From the NCBI RefSeq assembly GCF_000186865.1, contig NW_008705565.1, positions 339,337 through 403,336 on the forward strand: a stretch of 64,000 nucleotides of DNA. The letters are read 5' to 3'. Shown here piece after piece: positions 36,970-46,177 of the stretch (the first letter of the stretch is position 1; each line of letters starts with the position of its first letter). A program made the translations under genes and the position numbers. The notes beneath the pieces were generated by a model, which made no database searches, was not told the DNA's origin, and was given only the letters and a program-made list of their open reading frames with translations. The stretch comes from Aureococcus anophagefferens. Lineage: Eukaryota; Sar; Pelagophyceae; Pelagomonadales; Pelagomonadaceae.

Positions 36970-38223
36970 ATGACCGACGAGACGGAGACCGACACGTCAA
37001 ATTTCGCAAAAATGTTTGACAGACTCCCCGCGTTCAACCCGCCCGACACCAACAGCGCCGGCGCCATCGCGCTCCGCGCCTGGGTGCGCGGCCTGACGGC
37101 GCGCGGGCCGCCGGCGCTCGCGTTCCTCCGCAAGTACGAGGAGGACGACTTCGTGAGCAGCTACGACTCGTACCTGCCGAGCGGGACCGGCTCCGGAGCC
37201 AAGAAGGCCTACATCGCACGCGCCCTCATGTACGCGCTCGAGACGCGCTTGGAGGGCACGGCGCAGGTCTACGTCGACCTGCTGATCCAGGCCAAAGGCG
37301 ACATCTCGGCCAAGGGCATCTTCCTCTCGCTCATCGAGGAGTACAAGGCCGGGGACGCGAGCGACGTCCGGCGCGACCTCGCCGCGCTCTCGGCGAACGC
37401 CAACGGCGGCCTCCGCGCGACGCAGCTGCGCCTCAAGGTCCTCGCCAATCAACACCGCGTCGCCACGGGCATGCAACTGTCCAGCGCGGAGCTCCGCGAC
37501 TACGCGCTCGACGCCCTCGACCCGGAGGGGGGGCGAGCGGGCGGCGCGGTCGAAGGCGGGCCGCCGGCCTCGCGCTGCGACGTGACGTTGATGTCAATCG
37601 TCGTTTTCGAGCTCGCTCGCTCGTTTGGCGCCGGTAGCGGCACCGGGTCTACGCGACGCCAGAGAGGCGCCGCGGTCGACTCCCCCGGAAGGAGAGGAGA
37701 GCCGCGGGGACAGCCGACGGCGGAGCGTCGTGTGACGTGCCGTTCGTTGACTGTCTTAATTCCCGCACGAGTTCGCGCAGGAAGGCGGCGGCGGCGGCGA
37801 GCCAACGCGACGCCGAGGAGGCGCCGCGGGGCGACTCCCCCGCGAGGAGGGAGGAGCCGCAGGAGGGGGCGGGCGGCGGGGCGCTCTGGTGGCGCGTGTC
37901 CGCGATGCCCTCCGTTCGCGTCCTCGTTCGTTCGGAAGACGCGCGTGTCGTTTTGGCGCCGGAGGTGGCTCCGGGCTTGCGACGCCGAAGGGCGCCGCTC
38001 GCGACTCCCCCGGAAGGCAGGAGGAGCCGCGCCCCGCCGCGGCCAGAGCCGCGGCGAAAAATGGGCTGCACGGCGGGGCGCGGGCTGCCTCGCCGCGCTG
38101 CCGTGCCGCAGGACGCTTCGCAGCGCCCTGTTGCTGCGCGAGGGACCCGGTGGGTGTCGCGCGAGCAGGCTGCGCCCGGCGGCTAGCCGGGCGCGCGCGC
38201 AGGAGCGCATAGTGGGCCCATAA
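36970..38223 (+). CDS. Gag-like protein of the LTR-like element
   Basis: The frame is open for 417 codons from ATG 36970 to just before the right repeat. The first 180 residues look like a copia-type gag core: helical, with LRAWVRGLTARGPPALAFL, AKKAYIARALMYALETRLEG, ISAKGIFLSLIEEYKAGD and LRLKVLANQHRVATGM. No zinc knuckle follows. After about residue 190 the composition turns to Arg/Gly/Pro and coincides with degenerate GC-rich repeats, so the real protein may end earlier or the tail may be passenger sequence. Gag identity is by pattern and by the flanking repeats. Confidence 0.6.
   Translation: MTDETETDTSNFAKMFDRLPAFNPPDTNSAGAIALRAWVRGLTARGPPALAFLRKYEEDDFVSSYDSYLPSGTGSGAKKAYIARALMYALETRLEGTAQVYVDLLIQAKGDISAKGIFLSLIEEYKAGDASDVRRDLAALSANANGGLRATQLRLKVLANQHRVATGMQLSSAELRDYALDALDPEGGRAGGAVEGGPPASRCDVTLMSIVVFELARSFGAGSGTGSTRRQRGAAVDSPGRRGEPRGQPTAERRVTCRSLTVLIPARVRAGRRRRRRANATPRRRRGATPPRGGRSRRRGRAAGRSGGACPRCPPFASSFVRKTRVSFWRRRWLRACDAEGRRSRLPRKAGGAAPRRGQSRGEKWAARRGAGCLAALPCRRTLRSALLLREGPGGCRASRLRPAASRARAQERIVGP
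37612..38035. repeat. Three degenerate GC-rich repeats inside the LTR-like element
   Basis: The core GACTCCCCCGGAAGG followed by AGGAGAGCCGC-like sequence recurs near 37678, 37832 and 38005, each preceded by a related block with GACGCC and GGCGCCG. Spacing is about 155-175 bases. Copies differ by substitutions and small indels. Confidence 0.6.
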
Positions 38224-38225
38224 CC

Positions 38226-38341
38226 CAGAGAGACACAAAGTATGTTAGGAATGTGTGAGAGGACCAGTAGAGCCGGTAGAGGCTCGGTAAGGCCGATGGT
38301 GAAGGCAGGGTAGGGTGCTCCTGTGTGTGTGGTGTCTTGTG
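38226..38341 (+). repeat. Right 116-bp terminal direct repeat
   Basis: Identical copy of the left repeat, directly followed by TGAGT, the same five bases that precede the left repeat. Confidence 0.9.
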
Positions 38342-38477
38342 TGAGTTCGGTCATCGAGCGGCGCGCGGCCGGTCCATGTCGCGCGCCAACATCGGTTCAA
38401 GATAGATGCGATCAGCCGATTTGTGACGATCGATTGCTCGGTGCTCCGACTTGCCCGCTCGCCATCGACCTCGACCG

Positions 38478-39302
38478 ATGGCGCCCGCATCGGCCGACGA
38501 CGACGACCGCAAGCAGACGATCAATTTGGCGAAGTCGATCCTCTTGAAAGCGCTCCTCGCGACGAGCGTCGTCGTCGCGGGCGCGAAGATCAAGGCGCTC
38601 GCGCTGCCGTCGACGAATGCGGACGGGCGGCCGCGGCGGGCCGTGGCGCCGTTCACGAAGCCCGGCGACGGCTGGCCGAGCAAGCTGAGCAAGACCCACC
38701 TGGCCCAGCTCGACGACGGCAAGAAGGTGCTGCTCGCGGGCCGCGAGGCGAACGCGGGCGGCGGCCGCGGCACGGCGGTCTGCGACGTCGCCGCGCCGCC
38801 GGACAGCTGCTGGCAGGCCATCCTCGGCTTCGAGCGCTACGCGGGCCGCCTCGCCCAGTGCTCCTCGAGCTCCGTCTACGAGCGGAAGAAGAACGTCATG
38901 GCGCGGAGCGAGACGATCAAGGTCCACATGAAGCTCGCCGGCGGCGTGAAGACGTTCAACTGCTTCTACGACCACACCTACCGGCCCGACAAGCACACGG
39001 TGACCTGGACCCTGGACCCGGACAAGAAGTCGGACTTCCTCGACGTCCAGGGCCAGTGGTGCGTCTACAAGCACCCGACGAAGAAGAACTGGAGCCGCGT
39101 ATGGTACTCCGCGGACGTCGTGTTGCCGCCGTGGCTGCCCCGCGTCGTCGTCGTCCAGCTCTGCAAGACGTCGGGCACCAAGGCGCTCCAGTTCGCGAAG
39201 AAGGAGGCCGAGGCCGTCTACAAGAGCTCGAGCCGCTTCCGCGGCGGCTTCCGGCTCCCGAGCTCGCTCGCGCCCACGCCGAAGATGGCCCATCTGAGGT
39301 AG
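38478..39302 (+). CDS. SRPBCC/START-type ligand-binding protein with N-terminal membrane segment
   Basis: 274 residues from ATG 38478. Residues about 15-42 form a hydrophobic helix (LLKALLATSVVVAGAKIKALAL), likely an anchor or leader. From about 85 the sequence has the helix-grip pattern of polyketide-cyclase/START proteins: VCDVAAPPDSCWQAILGFERY, then strands ending in VTWTLDPDKKSDFLDVQGQW and VWYSADVVLPPWLPRVVVVQL, and a closing long helix. Such domains carry lipids or hydrophobic cofactors. No catalytic residues can be named. The gene starts 136 bases beyond the LTR-like element and converges with an F-box gene. Confidence 0.7.
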   Translation: MAPASADDDDRKQTINLAKSILLKALLATSVVVAGAKIKALALPSTNADGRPRRAVAPFTKPGDGWPSKLSKTHLAQLDDGKKVLLAGREANAGGGRGTAVCDVAAPPDSCWQAILGFERYAGRLAQCSSSSVYERKKNVMARSETIKVHMKLAGGVKTFNCFYDHTYRPDKHTVTWTLDPDKKSDFLDVQGQWCVYKHPTKKNWSRVWYSADVVLPPWLPRVVVVQLCKTSGTKALQFAKKEAEAVYKSSSRFRGGFRLPSSLAPTPKMAHLR

Positions 39303-39344
39303 GGCGCGCCGGGCGCGATTCCCCCTAAGACGACGAAGACCAGT

Positions 39345-39533
39345 CCCCGGGGTTGTCGTTACGCGTCGAAGGCGACGAGCTTCAGCACCGTCGCGAGCGA
39401 GGAAGCATTCCCCGGGGTTGTCGTTACGCGTCGAAGGCGACGAGCTTCAGCACCGTCGCGAGCGAGGAAGCATTCCCCCGGGGTGAGAGTCGTTACGCGT
39501 CGAAGGCGACGAGCTTCAGCACCGTCGCGAGCG
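39345..39533. repeat. 65-bp tandem duplication at the 3' end of the F-box gene
   Basis: Units start at 39345, 39410 and about 39475. The third continues into the coding end of the F-box gene, and the first two repeat its last 13 codons (VLKLVAFDA plus stop) and some 3' flank. Copies one and two are nearly identical. Confidence 0.85.
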
Positions 39534-40458
39534 AGACGCTCGTGCCGAGGCCGTCCCAGAAGGAGTCGAGGCCGCGCGGCGACTCGGGCGCGTGCTGGAA
39601 GAGGACGAAGTAGAGCTCCCAGTCGACGAAGCTCAGCTTGAGGCGGCCCGGGAAGGCCCGCTCGTGGGCCAGGTGGAGGTCGATCTCGCGGACCCGCAGG
39701 TGGAGGTGGGCCTCGTCGTCGGTCTGCCAGTAGGACGCGACGCGCTGGCGCACGAGCGCGTGGCTCTTGGGCCAGACCGTGCACTTGACGACGGCGCGCT
39801 TCGCGCAGCAGTCGCGCTTGCCCGCGACGGCGGAGAACGCCGCGCCGTCGGCCTTGCGCACGAAGGTCACGCGCGCGACGCACGCGCCGCACTTGAGCGC
39901 CGCGTGGAGGCGCGCGGCGTCGACGCCCGGCAGGTCCACGGCGTACTCGGGCCCGCCGTCGACGGCGACGTCGGCGAGGCCCGCGAGGCTCGGGAGGCAC
40001 CGCCGCGCGGCGAAGCCCGGGCCCTCGACTTCGAGAAAGAGCGCGACGCCGCCGAGGCCCGCGTCGCCCCGCGGCGGCGCGGCGAGGCGCCGGAAGAGCG
40101 CGCGGCGCGCGCAGCCCACGTCCGCGGGCGCCGCGCCCGGCCACCGCGCTTCGACGAGGGAGCCCCAGAGCCCCGGCGCGGCGGCGAGGCGCCTCCAGTG
40201 CTTCGACACGCTCGCGGCGGCGCCGAGGCTGCGGTGGTCGGCGAACCAGAGGAACTGGATGTCGCCGAGGCCGTCGACGAAGCTCGCCGGCGGGCCGTCG
40301 CGCCCGGACGACGACGCGAGGGTCTCGACGAGGTCGGTCTTCGCGCGCTCGAGCTCCCGCCGCGCCGCCTCGAGCTGGGCGCGCGTCGCGAAAAAGCCCG
40401 ACCCGCCGGCTGCCCCTCCGTTGCCCGACAACGCGTCCCGCCGCGCCGCCCGACCCAT
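39493..40458 (-). CDS. F-box-like protein
   Basis: 321 residues from Met 40458. A short coiled helix (AQLEAARRELERAKTDLVET) precedes an F-box-like segment at about 62-100 (LGDIQFLWFADHRSLGAAAS then VSKHWRRLAAAPGLW), which would dock Skp1 in an SCF ubiquitin ligase. The remaining 200 residues contain a Cys-bearing beta-rich part (ALKCGACVARVTFV, AGKRDCCAKRAVVKCTVW) and end in hydrophobic strands; no standard substrate-binding repeats are visible. The terminal codons recur twice downstream in tandem. Moderately supported. Confidence 0.65.
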   Translation of the reverse strand: MGRAARRDALSGNGGAAGGSGFFATRAQLEAARRELERAKTDLVETLASSSGRDGPPASFVDGLGDIQFLWFADHRSLGAAASVSKHWRRLAAAPGLWGSLVEARWPGAAPADVGCARRALFRRLAAPPRGDAGLGGVALFLEVEGPGFAARRCLPSLAGLADVAVDGGPEYAVDLPGVDAARLHAALKCGACVARVTFVRKADGAAFSAVAGKRDCCAKRAVVKCTVWPKSHALVRQRVASYWQTDDEAHLHLRVREIDLHLAHERAFPGRLKLSFVDWELYFVLFQHAPESPRGLDSFWDGLGTSVSLATVLKLVAFDA

Positions 40459-40645
40459 GTCTATCGCAGTAGACTTGTGCGAAGTGGACAGCGGCTAGTT
40501 TGAAGAAGCCCGGCCCATACGCTTAGTAGACTTGCGCGAAGTGGACTGCAAGATAGCCGTTTGATGATCTTGAACTTTAACGGGTAGCTCCACGACGCCC
40601 GATGGAACCGATGAGCCAGCAGCAGCTCGACGTCCTCGCGTAACG

Positions 40646-42671
40646 ATGGACCGCGCCGCCAAGCTCGCCGAGGCCGCGCGCGGCCGCGACGCGGCGATGG
40701 CCGTGCAACAGCGGCGCAAGGCGCCGCTGCCCGAGGAGGCGGCCGCGGGCAGCAGCAAGCGGCTCATGCAGGCCTCGTCGCCGGCGCGCAGGGAGAAGAA
40801 GGAGTGGGAGCTCGAGGAGCTGCTCGCGGAGCAGGCGCGCCTCGCGCCCCAGAAGATGCAGCTGCGCATCGTCTGGACGCTCCTCGAGGTCGAGGTCGGC
40901 CGCGCGAAGGTCCGCGCGCGCGAGGCCGCCGCGCTGAAGAAGACGGGCCGCGTCGCCGCGCCGGAGATCCCCGCGAGCCTGCCGCTGTCGAGCCGGCCGC
41001 CCAAGTCGGGCAAGCAGCTCTGGCGGAAGGCCGGCATGGGCCTCGTGCTGGGCCTCAAGGCCTTCAAGAAGGACGCGGCCGTCGAGCCCCGCGCGCCGAC
41101 GCCCAAGGCCCAGCGCCAGGCGTCCGCGGGGCTCGCCGCGGGCGTGTCGAGCGCGTCGCCGCGCAACTCGCGGCAGCAGCGCCGCGCCGACGTCGCCGCG
41201 CGCGAGCGGCGGGCCGCGTCGCCGCGGGAGGAGCGGCGGGCCGCGTCGCCGCGCGACCGCGGCGCGGACGCCGCCGCTGCGCCGCGCGAGCACAGCGCGT
41301 TCGACCGGCCGCGGTGGGGCCTCGCCGCGGCGGCGCCCGAGGAGCCGTCGCCGTCGAGCCGGCGCCTCACGGCGAAGAAGCAGCGCCTGGCCAAGTACAG
41401 CGTCGTCGGCCGCGTCGACGAGAAGCTGCGGGCCGAGCGCCGCGCGTCGCTCGCGGCGTCCAAGGCCGCGGCCGCGGAGCAGCGGGAGCGCGACGACATG
41501 CGCCGCGAGGAGCGCGCGCAGCGCGCGAAGCGATTCCACTTCGTCGGCCGCGGCCGCATTTTCTACATGCGCGCGCACGCGTTCCTGCAGACGTCTGTGT
41601 TCCTCAACCACGAGCGCGACTACATGGTCTGCGTCACGGAGCGCCACGCGGCGAAGCTCCACGCGCCGGTCCTCTTCAAGGAGCGGGACCTCGTCGCCGC
41701 GGCGACGGCCTACGAGGCGCGCGGGAAGCACAAGGCGAACCTCCGCCTCGTCGCGCCGGAGCCCGCGCTCGCGGCCGGCGGCGACGTCCGCGAGCCGACG
41801 GCGCTGCCGCCCTTCGCGCGCCACTACCTCTTCGAGTGCGGCCGCCTCACGATGCGGGGCCGCGGCGACGACGCGGGCGCGGACGTGTCCATCCTGGGCG
41901 TCGACACCTTCTCCCTCGGCGACGCCATGGCGTCGGGCAACTACGTCGACGCGGCGTCGTTCGGCGACTACGAGGCGCGCGCGCTCGACGGCTGGACGCC
42001 CGAGCACGAGGCCGGCGACGAGCTCCACGACTCCTACGCCGCGGCGCTCCACGAGGCCGAGGACGCCGCGCGCCGCGGTGTTGTTAGTCCCGAGACCTCG
42101 GCGCCGCGCGCCGCTTCGATCGTCCCCGGAACCGCGAAGACGTCCGACCCCGCCGCAGGTCCATCTCAACGCCGAGGCCCACGCGGTCATCGCGCGGAAC
42201 CACGAGGCCGCGCGCCGCGACTCCCTGGCCCTCGCGGAGGCGCACGCGCGCGACTCCGCGCTCCTCGCGGACCTCGTCGACGGCTACGCGCCGGGCCAGC
42301 TCGGCGCGAAGCGCGACGCGGCCTACGACCCCCGCGCGGCCGACGCGGCGCTGCCGCCGCCCCAGGCGACGGCGCCGCGCGGCTCGGCCAAGGGCGCAAA
42401 GGTCGCGGCGACGTACCTGCGGCCGCCGCCGCAGAAGCCCCGGCCCAAGAGCGCCGCGGCGGCCAAGCCCGTGCTCAAGCCCGCGAACTACGCCTGGAAG
42501 AGCGCCAAGCCCTCCCAGCCCCCGGCGGCGCCCGCGCGGCCGAGCCGCGCGGTCAAGGGCGCCGTGCCGCGCCAGACGACGCGGCCCGCGCCGCCCGGCC
42601 CGCGGCCCGCGGCCGCGAAGAAGCGGCCCAAGTCCCACGCGGGCGCGCGCAGCCATAGCCGCGTGCTCTAA
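40646..42671 (+). CDS. Large basic protein of unknown function, two exons
   Basis: Exon 1 is 40646..42079 and exon 2 42159..42671, joined in phase 0 over a 79-base intron with acceptor CCGCAG and a weak donor GTTGTT; product about 648 residues. Without splicing the frame leaves its compositional pattern after residue 478. The N-terminal 300 residues are Ala/Arg-rich and coiled (EKKEWELEELLAEQARLAPQ; RRAASPREERRAASPRDR). A more ordered segment at about 300-420 contains FHFVGRGRIFYMRAHAF and LNHERDYMVCVTERHAAKL. The C-terminus is Pro/Lys-rich and ends GARSHSRVL. No family recognised; a cytoskeletal or ciliary role would be a guess. Confidence 0.65.
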
Positions 42672-42770
42672 CGCGGGGTAAAGCGCATGGCGCCTTAGCT
42701 TCTATCGCGCGCGCAGCCAGAGCCGCGTGCTCTCACGCGGGGGAAAGCGGATGGCGCCTTAGCTCCTATC
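42643..42770. repeat. 64-bp tandem duplication between convergent gene ends
   Basis: Unit one (42643-42706) and unit two (42707-42770) differ at about seven positions. Unit one contains the stop codon of the plus-strand basic protein gene; unit two contains the stop codon of the minus-strand Lys-rich gene. Confidence 0.85.
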
Positions 42771-43326
42771 GCGCGACCTTCTTCTTCTTCTTCTTCTTCT
42801 CCGGCGCGGCCTCCGCCTCGGCGGCGCGCTTCTCCTTCTTCTTCTTCTTCTTCTTCGGCTCGTCGGCGGCGACGGGTGCCTCCTCGACCGTGGCCTTCTT
42901 CGCCTTCTTCTTCTTCTTCGGAGGCGCGGCGGCACCCGACGCCGCGGCGAACGCGTCGTCGATGCTGCGCGCCTTGGCGGCCGCGGCGGCCTCGAAGGCG
43001 TCGTCGATGGACGCGAGCTTGGCCGCCGCCGCGCTGCTCGTCGTCGCCGTCTTCTTCTTCTTCTTCTTCGCCGGCTTGGCCGCGGGCTCGTCGTCGTCGT
43101 CGTCGCTGTCGTCGTCGTCGTCCTGCCAGTGCGTGTGGCCCGACGGGCCCTGGCCGGCGCGCACGAAGTTCGAGTAGAGCATCTTCTTCTCCGGCGGCAT
43201 GTCCTCCGCCGCGGACCGCCGCGACCGGTGCGCCGACGCGACGTAGAAGCCCAGGCCGCCGGACTTGCCCTTGGGCGCCAGCATCTTGAGCGTGTCGTGG
43301 AGCGAGATGAGCTTCGCGTCCTCCAT
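42766..43326 (-). CDS. Lys-rich nuclear-type protein, unknown function
   Basis: 186 residues from Met 43326. The first 65 residues look folded (ISLHDTLKMLAPKGKSGGLG, then FYVASAHRSRRSAAEDMPPE). An acidic run of Asp/Ser follows, then alternating Lys runs (KKKKKK, KKKKKAKK, KKKKKKKEKR) with two short repeats LASIDDAFEAAAAAK and ARSIDDAFAAASGAA. Such tails are typical of nucleolar and ribosome-assembly proteins. Family not recognised. Divergent from the PRKRIP1-like gene. Confidence 0.65.
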   Translation of the reverse strand: MEDAKLISLHDTLKMLAPKGKSGGLGFYVASAHRSRRSAAEDMPPEKKMLYSNFVRAGQGPSGHTHWQDDDDDSDDDDDEPAAKPAKKKKKKTATTSSAAAAKLASIDDAFEAAAAAKARSIDDAFAAASGAAAPPKKKKKAKKATVEEAPVAADEPKKKKKKKEKRAAEAEAAPEKKKKKKKVAR

Positions 43327-43458
43327 GGTTGCGAGCGTGTTTTGCGCACGTGTTAAGAGCGCGTGAGGGCTTGCGAGCTGCGTCCGGACGTCGCAATCAG
43401 AGGTCCATCGCCTATTTGCTGTGGCAACGAGGTCGATCTTGACGAGCGCGCACCGACG

Positions 43459-43983
43459 ATGGCCTCCTCGAAGGGCGGCCTGCGCCTCGTCGGCAGCGAC
43501 AAGGGCGCCGCGGCGCACACGGTGGCGGCCGATGCGGCGCCCGCCGCGGCGGCGCCCGCGGAGGACCCGGACAAGCTCGACCCGAATCCGCCGGTGCTCG
43601 ACAAGTTCGGCAACCCGCGCATCAAGACGGAGCGCGTCGAGAACGTCATGGGGTCGCAGGCCGGCGCCGGGTCCGGCGACTTCCACATGTACCGCCACCA
43701 CCGGCGCACGGAGATGCTCCGCGTCGAGCGCATGGAGCGGCAGGCCGGCGTCGACGACGAGGACGACGCGCACGCGGCGCGCGTCGAGGCGAAGCGCAAG
43801 GAGTGCGAGGACCGCACGGCGCGGAACGCGGCGAAGCGGCGGAAGAAGAAGGAGAACAAGGCGAAGCGCGACGCCGTCTACCAGGGCACGGGCGGCGCCG
43901 CGCCGCTCCCGTCCGACGGGTCGTTCCTCGCGCGCGCCAAGGCCCAGCTCGCGGCCGAGGAACTTAAGGGCGCGTCATCGTAG
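43459..43983 (+). CDS. PRKRIP1-like spliceosome-associated protein (DUF1168)
   Basis: 174 residues from ATG 43459. The conserved block is clear: MGSQAGAGSGDFHMYRHHRR then TEMLRVERMER, followed by a long basic helix with CEDRTARNAAKRRKKKENKA. In human spliceosomes this protein is a long helix that bridges U2 snRNP and other parts in the catalytic stage. Length fits the family (about 180). Its stop codon overlaps the end of the COMT-like gene on the other strand by 9 bases. Confidence 0.9.
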   Translation: MASSKGGLRLVGSDKGAAAHTVAADAAPAAAAPAEDPDKLDPNPPVLDKFGNPRIKTERVENVMGSQAGAGSGDFHMYRHHRRTEMLRVERMERQAGVDDEDDAHAARVEAKRKECEDRTARNAAKRRKKKENKAKRDAVYQGTGGAAPLPSDGSFLARAKAQLAAEELKGASS

Positions 43984-44880
43984 CCGCGTCGACACGCTCA
44001 TGGCGTCGGGGACCTCCTTCCACTTCGTCTCCCAGCCCTTGGACTCGTAGGGCGCGTCGCGGAGCACCGTCGCGTAGTCGGGCGCGGCGACGGCGTCGAG
44101 GTAGCCCGGCGCGCCCGGGTAGACGACGTTGTCCGCGACGACGACGGTGCCCTTGGCGACGAGGCCCGCGCCCTCGAGGCGCCGCAGGTCCGGCGCGTAG
44201 CACTCCTTGCAGTGGTCCAGGAAGACGAGGTCCGCGGCGCCGCCGCGGAAGCGGCCGGCGAGGCCCCCGAGGTCGACGTCCTCGGCCCGTCCGACGACGA
44301 AGTCGACGACGGACCCCAGGCCCGCGTGCGCGACGATGCGCCGGGCCGTCGCGGCGAACTCGTCCGAGGCCTCGACGCAGACCATCGCCGCGCCCTCGGG
44401 GAGCTGGCTCCCGATGCGGACGGCCGAGTAGCCCAGGAAGGACCCGACCTCGAGGACGCTCGTCGGTCGCTTCCGCCGGACGACGTCGTCGACGATGAGG
44501 CCCTTGACGGGGCCGATGGCGAACATGGGGTATCGCGCGCCGAACGTCTCCATCGCCCGGAGCACGCGCGTCGCGTCGCCGGGCGCGCCGACGGCCTCGA
44601 CGTAGCTCAGCACGTCGGCGGCGACGCGGAACGGGTAGCGCTCGTAGAAGGCCGCGTCGTCGAGCTTCACCGAGGCCGCGAAGGCCGCGTCGTAGTCCGC
44701 GGCGACCGCGAGCCGCGGCGACGCCGCCAGGGTCGCCAGGGTCGCCAGGGCGCGCCGCGAGCACGCGGTGCGTTGTGTTGTTGATGGTTGTCTAATGGGT
44801 TGTGGGCGGTGGCCGCCGGCGACGGCGAGGGCTGCGATGGCTAGCCGCATGCTAGCACCAGCTCGGCGCATCAGAGGCAT
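43975..44880 (-). CDS. Catechol O-methyltransferase-like SAM methyltransferase with targeting leader
   Basis: 301 residues from Met 44880 (Met 44850 is a good alternative). A leader region contains SRRALATLATLAASPRLAVAA, resembling a twin-arginine lumen signal, so plastid-lumen or secretory location is possible. The catalytic domain from about 75 matches COMT: MFAIGPVKGLIVDDVV, SVLEVGSFLGYSAVRIGSQL (SAM site), AAMVCVEASDEFAATARRIV, VFLDHCKECYAPDLRRL with the metal-binding Asp, and GTVVVADNVVYPGAPGYL with the Asp-Asn pair. Catechol-type substrates are likely. Confident on family. Confidence 0.9.
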   Translation of the reverse strand: MPLMRRAGASMRLAIAALAVAGGHRPQPIRQPSTTQRTACSRRALATLATLAASPRLAVAADYDAAFAASVKLDDAAFYERYPFRVAADVLSYVEAVGAPGDATRVLRAMETFGARYPMFAIGPVKGLIVDDVVRRKRPTSVLEVGSFLGYSAVRIGSQLPEGAAMVCVEASDEFAATARRIVAHAGLGSVVDFVVGRAEDVDLGGLAGRFRGGAADLVFLDHCKECYAPDLRRLEGAGLVAKGTVVVADNVVYPGAPGYLDAVAAPDYATVLRDAPYESKGWETKWKEVPDAMSVSTRLR

Positions 44881-45123
44881 GAAGTCGAGAGTGCATCAGC
44901 TATGCAACATAACATCTTCACGGCAAACAACATCCTTTTTGCGTGCCTTTCAAGGCTCGTTGGAAGTTAACCCGCACACCCCACTGCGGCGGACTTGGAG
45001 AGCGTCGCGACGCGGAGGACTTGGCCTGGGTGCGTCTCCCAGACCGCGGCGCGCAAACCGAGGAGGCAGGCGAGCGCCAGCGCGGCGCACGTCGTCGCCG
45101 AGAAAAAAGCGAGCTGCGCACCC

Positions 45124-45795
45124 ATGAAGGTCGCGCCGGACGACCGTGGTGACTGGGCGCCGATCGTCTTTCGCGACGACTACGCATACAAGAGCTGTTT
45201 CTGCCTGCCCGGCATGTACTGCTGCCCCACGCCACTGATGATGTGGCACGGCACGTGCTGCGTGCCCGGCTGCTGCTGCTTCGTGCTACCCGACCCGACC
45301 ATGGCATACGCCTCGCGCTGGACCATGTCGAACCACATGTTCGACGGCGCCGGAACGGGCGAGACGGGCGACGCGATGATGGTGAGCTACAACTTTTGGC
45401 ACACGGACGGGGGCTACAGCGCGGTCGAGATCTTCCGAAACGCCCGGGCCGTGAATTTCTACGGCGAGCAGATCACGCGGACCGGTTGCTTTCCCAGTTT
45501 CCCGTCGTGCACGATCCTCTCGCTCATGTGCAGGACGAAGAAGATCTCGGCGGTCACATACGGCGACGAGGCCGAGGTCAAGAAGGTGACGAACGACCGG
45601 GGACGGTGCGCGACCGTGCTCAAGAAGGGAGAGTTGAAGCCGCTCCCCGGGAGCGGCGACGCGGCGGCGCTGGCTGAAGCGTTCGGACAATTTCACTACG
45701 GCTGGAAGGACGACAAGCGGGGCACCAAGCAAGAGACGATGTACTCTCTCTTTCTTCCGGTGTTCGCATCAGCTCCCTATATTAGTAAGTTGTAG
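45124..45795 (+). CDS. Cys-rich orphan protein
   Basis: 223 residues from ATG 45124; not recognised. Cys clusters early: SCFCLPGMYCCPTPLMMW and GTCCVPGCCCFVLPD, which could anchor by palmitoylation or bind metal. The middle has an SRPBCC- or lipocalin-like alternation of strands (AMMVSYNFWHTDGGYSAVEI, ARAVNFYGEQITRTGCF). The end, PVFASAPYISKL, is short and hydrophobic. Composition is less GC-biased than neighbouring genes, and the gene borders a repeat tract. Divergent from the COMT-like gene. Confidence 0.6.
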   Translation: MKVAPDDRGDWAPIVFRDDYAYKSCFCLPGMYCCPTPLMMWHGTCCVPGCCCFVLPDPTMAYASRWTMSNHMFDGAGTGETGDAMMVSYNFWHTDGGYSAVEIFRNARAVNFYGEQITRTGCFPSFPSCTILSLMCRTKKISAVTYGDEAEVKKVTNDRGRCATVLKKGELKPLPGSGDAAALAEAFGQFHYGWKDDKRGTKQETMYSLFLPVFASAPYISKL

Positions 45796-46177
45796 GCTAG
45801 AGCGGCACATAGCTGAGTAGAAGCGCCGCTCTAGACCCGGGTCTCAGTTGTAGAGCGGCTAGGTCTATCTAGAGCGGAGCTTAAGTATAGGGGGCTGTTG
45901 TTGCACTCTGAATTTCCGAGCCCTAGGGCGCAACCTGCTTCCTGGGCCTTTATTGACGCTAACGCGTTTTTAACGCGCATCCCGCAGACACATGCACCAC
46001 GCGATGGGGCAGCCTCCTTGAGGTCCCCGGTCCGCTGGCCGGTCCGCCGGCAGCGGCACTCTAAGCCACACTGCCAAACACACCGGGCTGTGTCATTCTG
46101 TTATAAGGGAGGAGGGTTAGGGTTAGGAGGGTTGGAATGGCATTTTTTGCCTAGAAAAATAGGCAAAAATGCGCATT

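Larger units (their letters stand above)
36275..38341 (+). mobile_element. Non-autonomous LTR-retrotransposon-like element
   Basis: Two identical 116-base direct repeats (36275-36390 and 38226-38341) bound 2,067 bases. The same five bases, TGAGT, lie immediately outside each end (36270-36274 and 38342-38346), a 5-bp target-site duplication as made by integrases. The interior has a gag-like frame in the same orientation but no protease, integrase or reverse transcriptase. The repeat ends are CAGAGAG and TCTTGTG rather than the usual TG and CA. Identity of the two repeats implies recent insertion. It is best read as a LARD/TRIM-like element mobilised in trans. Confidence 0.75.

Noticed and set aside
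43363..43458. Upstream extension of the PRKRIP1-like gene
   Set aside because: The first codon there is GTG and the added residues have no family similarity; ATG 43459 gives the expected length.
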